Shown here in pieces: positions 62,468 through 64,000 of a stretch of 64,000 nt of DNA; within the stretch, counting starts at the first letter, position 1, and every line of letters begins with the position of its first letter. A program made the translations under genes and the position numbers. A model generated the notes under the pieces. The model was not told the origin of the DNA. It saw nothing but the letters and a program-made list of their open reading frames with translations, and ran no database searches. This DNA comes from Shewanella sp. KX20019 (GTDB lineage Bacteria; Pseudomonadota; Gammaproteobacteria; Enterobacterales; Shewanellaceae): NCBI RefSeq assembly GCF_016757755.1, contig NZ_CP068437.1, positions 3,534,001 through 3,598,000 of the forward strand. Direction: 5' to 3'.

Positions 62468-62489
62468 TTATCTTATCAAGCTAACCAGT

Positions 62490-63173
62490 CTAGCGGTAAA
62501 GGCGTGTCTCTTTCGGCACTAGCTGAAAATCTTGTTGCATCTGCAGTAAAAGATCATTGCCTAGCAGTGCTATCCCACGATAAAAATCAGTATTGGCATG
62601 AGCCAACGCCAATTCAAAACAACGATATGCCCACGGCAAAAAATGCTGCTGTAGCAATACTTGGGTAAAGCGTATCAGTGCTAAATTATCGCTCTCAACT
62701 TCAAGACGACCAAAAGTCTGATCCAGTACCGCAAAGAACAAGGCAATATGATCAACCGGCTGTGGGTAATCCATATCAACATCAACGCCATGTACTTGAT
62801 AGAAATCCTTCAACGCCATGGTCGATCTATCATTAAGCAACTGTGCTTCACTGAGATACACCGAGCCTTGCGCTACCGCATTGGGCTCACCGGGGCCGAA
62901 GAATAGCTGCCCATAATCAAGCTTTAGCTCGATAAGCTGCTCGCTATTATCATCATTTGGCCACTGCTGTAAAAACGCAGCAAACGCCTCGCGACCTTGG
63001 ATATTTTGCTCACGATGAGCAAACTCAGGCCAACTACCAGCAACATCACAGTCCTTAAGCCCCTGTACTAGCTCGGCTTCTGGATGACGAATGAGGCAAT
63101 GGTGCAAGATGCGCGCTAAGCCTTGATACTCAATAAAATCAACGCTGTTGATAGTCACTGTATTTGAAGACAT
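62490..63173 (-). CDS. dmsG: TorD/DmsD-family chaperone of the dms operon
   Basis: This is a cytoplasmic chaperone (227 aa) for maturation of the molybdoenzyme DmsA before Tat export. Family features are the helical fold, LDYGQLFFGPGEPNAVAQGSVYL (YxxLFxG/P-GxxxxxxSVYL), PVDHIALFFAVLDQTF (the P-x-DH motif) and LPWAYRCFELALAHANTDFYRG. It sits 100 bp downstream of dmsB on the same strand, as dmsG does in Shewanella dms operons (recalled order). GGTGA lies 6-8 nt before the ATG. Confidence 0.85.
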   Translation of the reverse strand: MSSNTVTINSVDFIEYQGLARILHHCLIRHPEAELVQGLKDCDVAGSWPEFAHREQNIQGREAFAAFLQQWPNDDNSEQLIELKLDYGQLFFGPGEPNAVAQGSVYLSEAQLLNDRSTMALKDFYQVHGVDVDMDYPQPVDHIALFFAVLDQTFGRLEVESDNLALIRFTQVLLQQHFLPWAYRCFELALAHANTDFYRGIALLGNDLLLQMQQDFQLVPKETRLYR

Positions 63174-63274
63174 GGTTCACCTTTAAAACGACACAGCGTT
63201 AACTCGCCGTCGCTTATATTTCACTTAACGTTAATCATCGCGATGAGCAGTAAAACTGCCCATCGCTAGCACTT

Positions 63275-63952
63275 TTAAACTTCAGATGGGTTTAAAATTC
63301 TGCCTTCACCACTACCTGCAGGGCTACCGTTAACGTTAGCCTTAATGATCAGGTTTGGTGATGTGATTGATGGTGATGGTAACGGTGCAATATGACCGTC
63401 ACCGTCGCCGTACTTATCTGTTAAGTTTTCCATGGTGTCAAAGTCCAATGCGCGCATTGGGCAAGACTCAACACATACTGGCTTACGGCCTTCTGCGATA
63501 CGCTCATAACAGCCATCACACTTGGTCATCACTTTACGTTCGCGGTCAATTTGCGGCGCATCATATGGACAAGCACGTGAACAGCTTTCGCAGCCGATAC
63601 AAATGTCTTGTGCCACATGAACTAAGCCATCTTCACGACGTTTGTGCATTGCACCTGTTGGGCAAGCTTTAACACAAACAGGCTCAGAACAGTGGTTACA
63701 ACCAATAGACATGTAGTAAGCAAATACATTTTGCTCAAAACAGCCATTGTTACCCACAGTCCAATCTCCGCCGCCATATTCATACACCCGGCGCCAAGTC
63801 ACCCCATCGAGTGCAGGTAGCGTGTTATCTTGTGGATTGCTATTGTTACGGATCTCATTGCTTTGACGATCTTTACAAGACACGTGGCACGCTTTACAAC
63901 CAGTACACTGAGTGCTGTCTACATAAAAACCGTATTGAGTTGCTTCAGTCAT
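63275..63952 (-). CDS. dmsB: DMSO reductase iron-sulphur subunit
   Basis: This is the electron-transfer subunit with four [4Fe-4S] clusters, passing electrons to the molybdopterin subunit. The Cys motifs of this 225-aa protein are CTGCKACHVSC near the N-terminus, CNHCSEPVCVKACP, CIGCESCSRACP, and CDGCYERIAEGRKPVCVESCP. No membrane anchor is present, in keeping with extracellular DMSO reduction where electrons come from the DmsEF conduit. It lies between the end of dmsA (16 bp gap) and the TorD-like gene. Confidence 0.92.
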   Translation of the reverse strand: MTEATQYGFYVDSTQCTGCKACHVSCKDRQSNEIRNNSNPQDNTLPALDGVTWRRVYEYGGGDWTVGNNGCFEQNVFAYYMSIGCNHCSEPVCVKACPTGAMHKRREDGLVHVAQDICIGCESCSRACPYDAPQIDRERKVMTKCDGCYERIAEGRKPVCVESCPMRALDFDTMENLTDKYGDGDGHIAPLPSPSITSPNLIIKANVNGSPAGSGEGRILNPSEV

Positions 63953-63966
63953 AATTAACTACTCTC

Positions 63967-64000
63967 TTAAATCTTTTTAATTGCAACACGAATGGTGTGC
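63967..64000 (-). CDS. dmsA: Molybdopterin oxidoreductase (dmsA) C-terminus, partial
   Basis: On the minus strand the last codons read TIRVAIKKI then TAA at 63969-63967, ending 14 nt before the dmsB start. Only ten codons fall in the window. The assignment as dmsA rests on the dmsB neighbour and the family's similar C-terminal end. Low certainty from sequence alone. Confidence 0.55.
   Translation of the reverse strand, partial: HTIRVAIKKI

Overview
The window looks like a chromosomal segment from a marine Shewanella (Gammaproteobacteria, Alteromonadales). This rests on recognisable gene content rather than a database search. It has an OmcA/MtrC-type decaheme lipoprotein cytochrome, the end of a dms (DMSO reductase) operon with dmsA-dmsB-torD-like order, a LiuR-controlled leucine/isovalerate degradation operon close to gnd, and a large TonB-dependent receptor beside a lipoprotein pullulanase.

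Layout. 1-7 kb (minus strand): a pullulanase lipoprotein cut by the window edge and a TonB-dependent receptor, probably for alpha-glucan use, with a LacI-type dyad upstream. 7.4-9.7 kb (plus): a three-gene iron-associated membrane operon (DUF3649, PepSY, DUF3325) with a Fur-like box. 10-13 kb: a small hypothetical gene and a FadE-type acyl-CoA dehydrogenase with a FadR-like dyad. 13-25.5 kb (minus): five codirectional genes that look like one accessory surface locus. These are a methyltransferase/PhyH-dioxygenase fusion, a GNAT acetyltransferase, a small DUF6916-like protein, a tail-collar (MdpB-like) protein, and a 2745-aa repetitive secreted protein that carries an internal GlyGly-CTERM-like segment followed by an outer-membrane barrel. 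25.8-27.9 kb: a small HEAGH-motif protein and gnd.

28-33.4 kb is an accessory island of visibly AT-rich DNA between gnd and the leucine-degradation region. It holds two overlapping genes, a GHKL-type ATPase and a 757-aa protein with phosphoribosyltransferase-like folds lacking the usual acidic motif. They are flanked by fragments of a dispersed intergenic repeat and an IS30 transposase relic. I think this is the best candidate in the window for an undescribed (possibly defence) system.

33.4-44.6 kb is the leucine/isovalerate pathway: a PrpE-like acyl-CoA synthetase divergent from liuR-liuABCDE-scoAB. Together these convert isovaleryl-CoA to acetyl-CoA and acetoacetate, and reactivate acetoacetate with succinyl-CoA. 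A strong terminator closes the operon. 44.7-54.9 kb is mixed: an inverted copy of the dispersed repeat, hypothetical and lipoprotein genes, a spermidine-synthase-like protein, a TetR/oxidoreductase pair with a perfect operator palindrome, an orphan Hint-deaminase toxin-like tip, a ClsC-like phospholipase D protein, a COG2509 flavoprotein and a DUF3955 protein. 55.6-64 kb holds the decaheme cytochrome, a TonB-domain lipoprotein, a divergent LysR / purine nucleoside phosphorylase pair, and the dmsG-dmsB-dmsA end.

No rRNA, tRNA, CRISPR array or intact transposase was recognised. Product names come from motif and family recognition by eye. Regulatory sites are candidates based on symmetry and resemblance to known consensus sequences.
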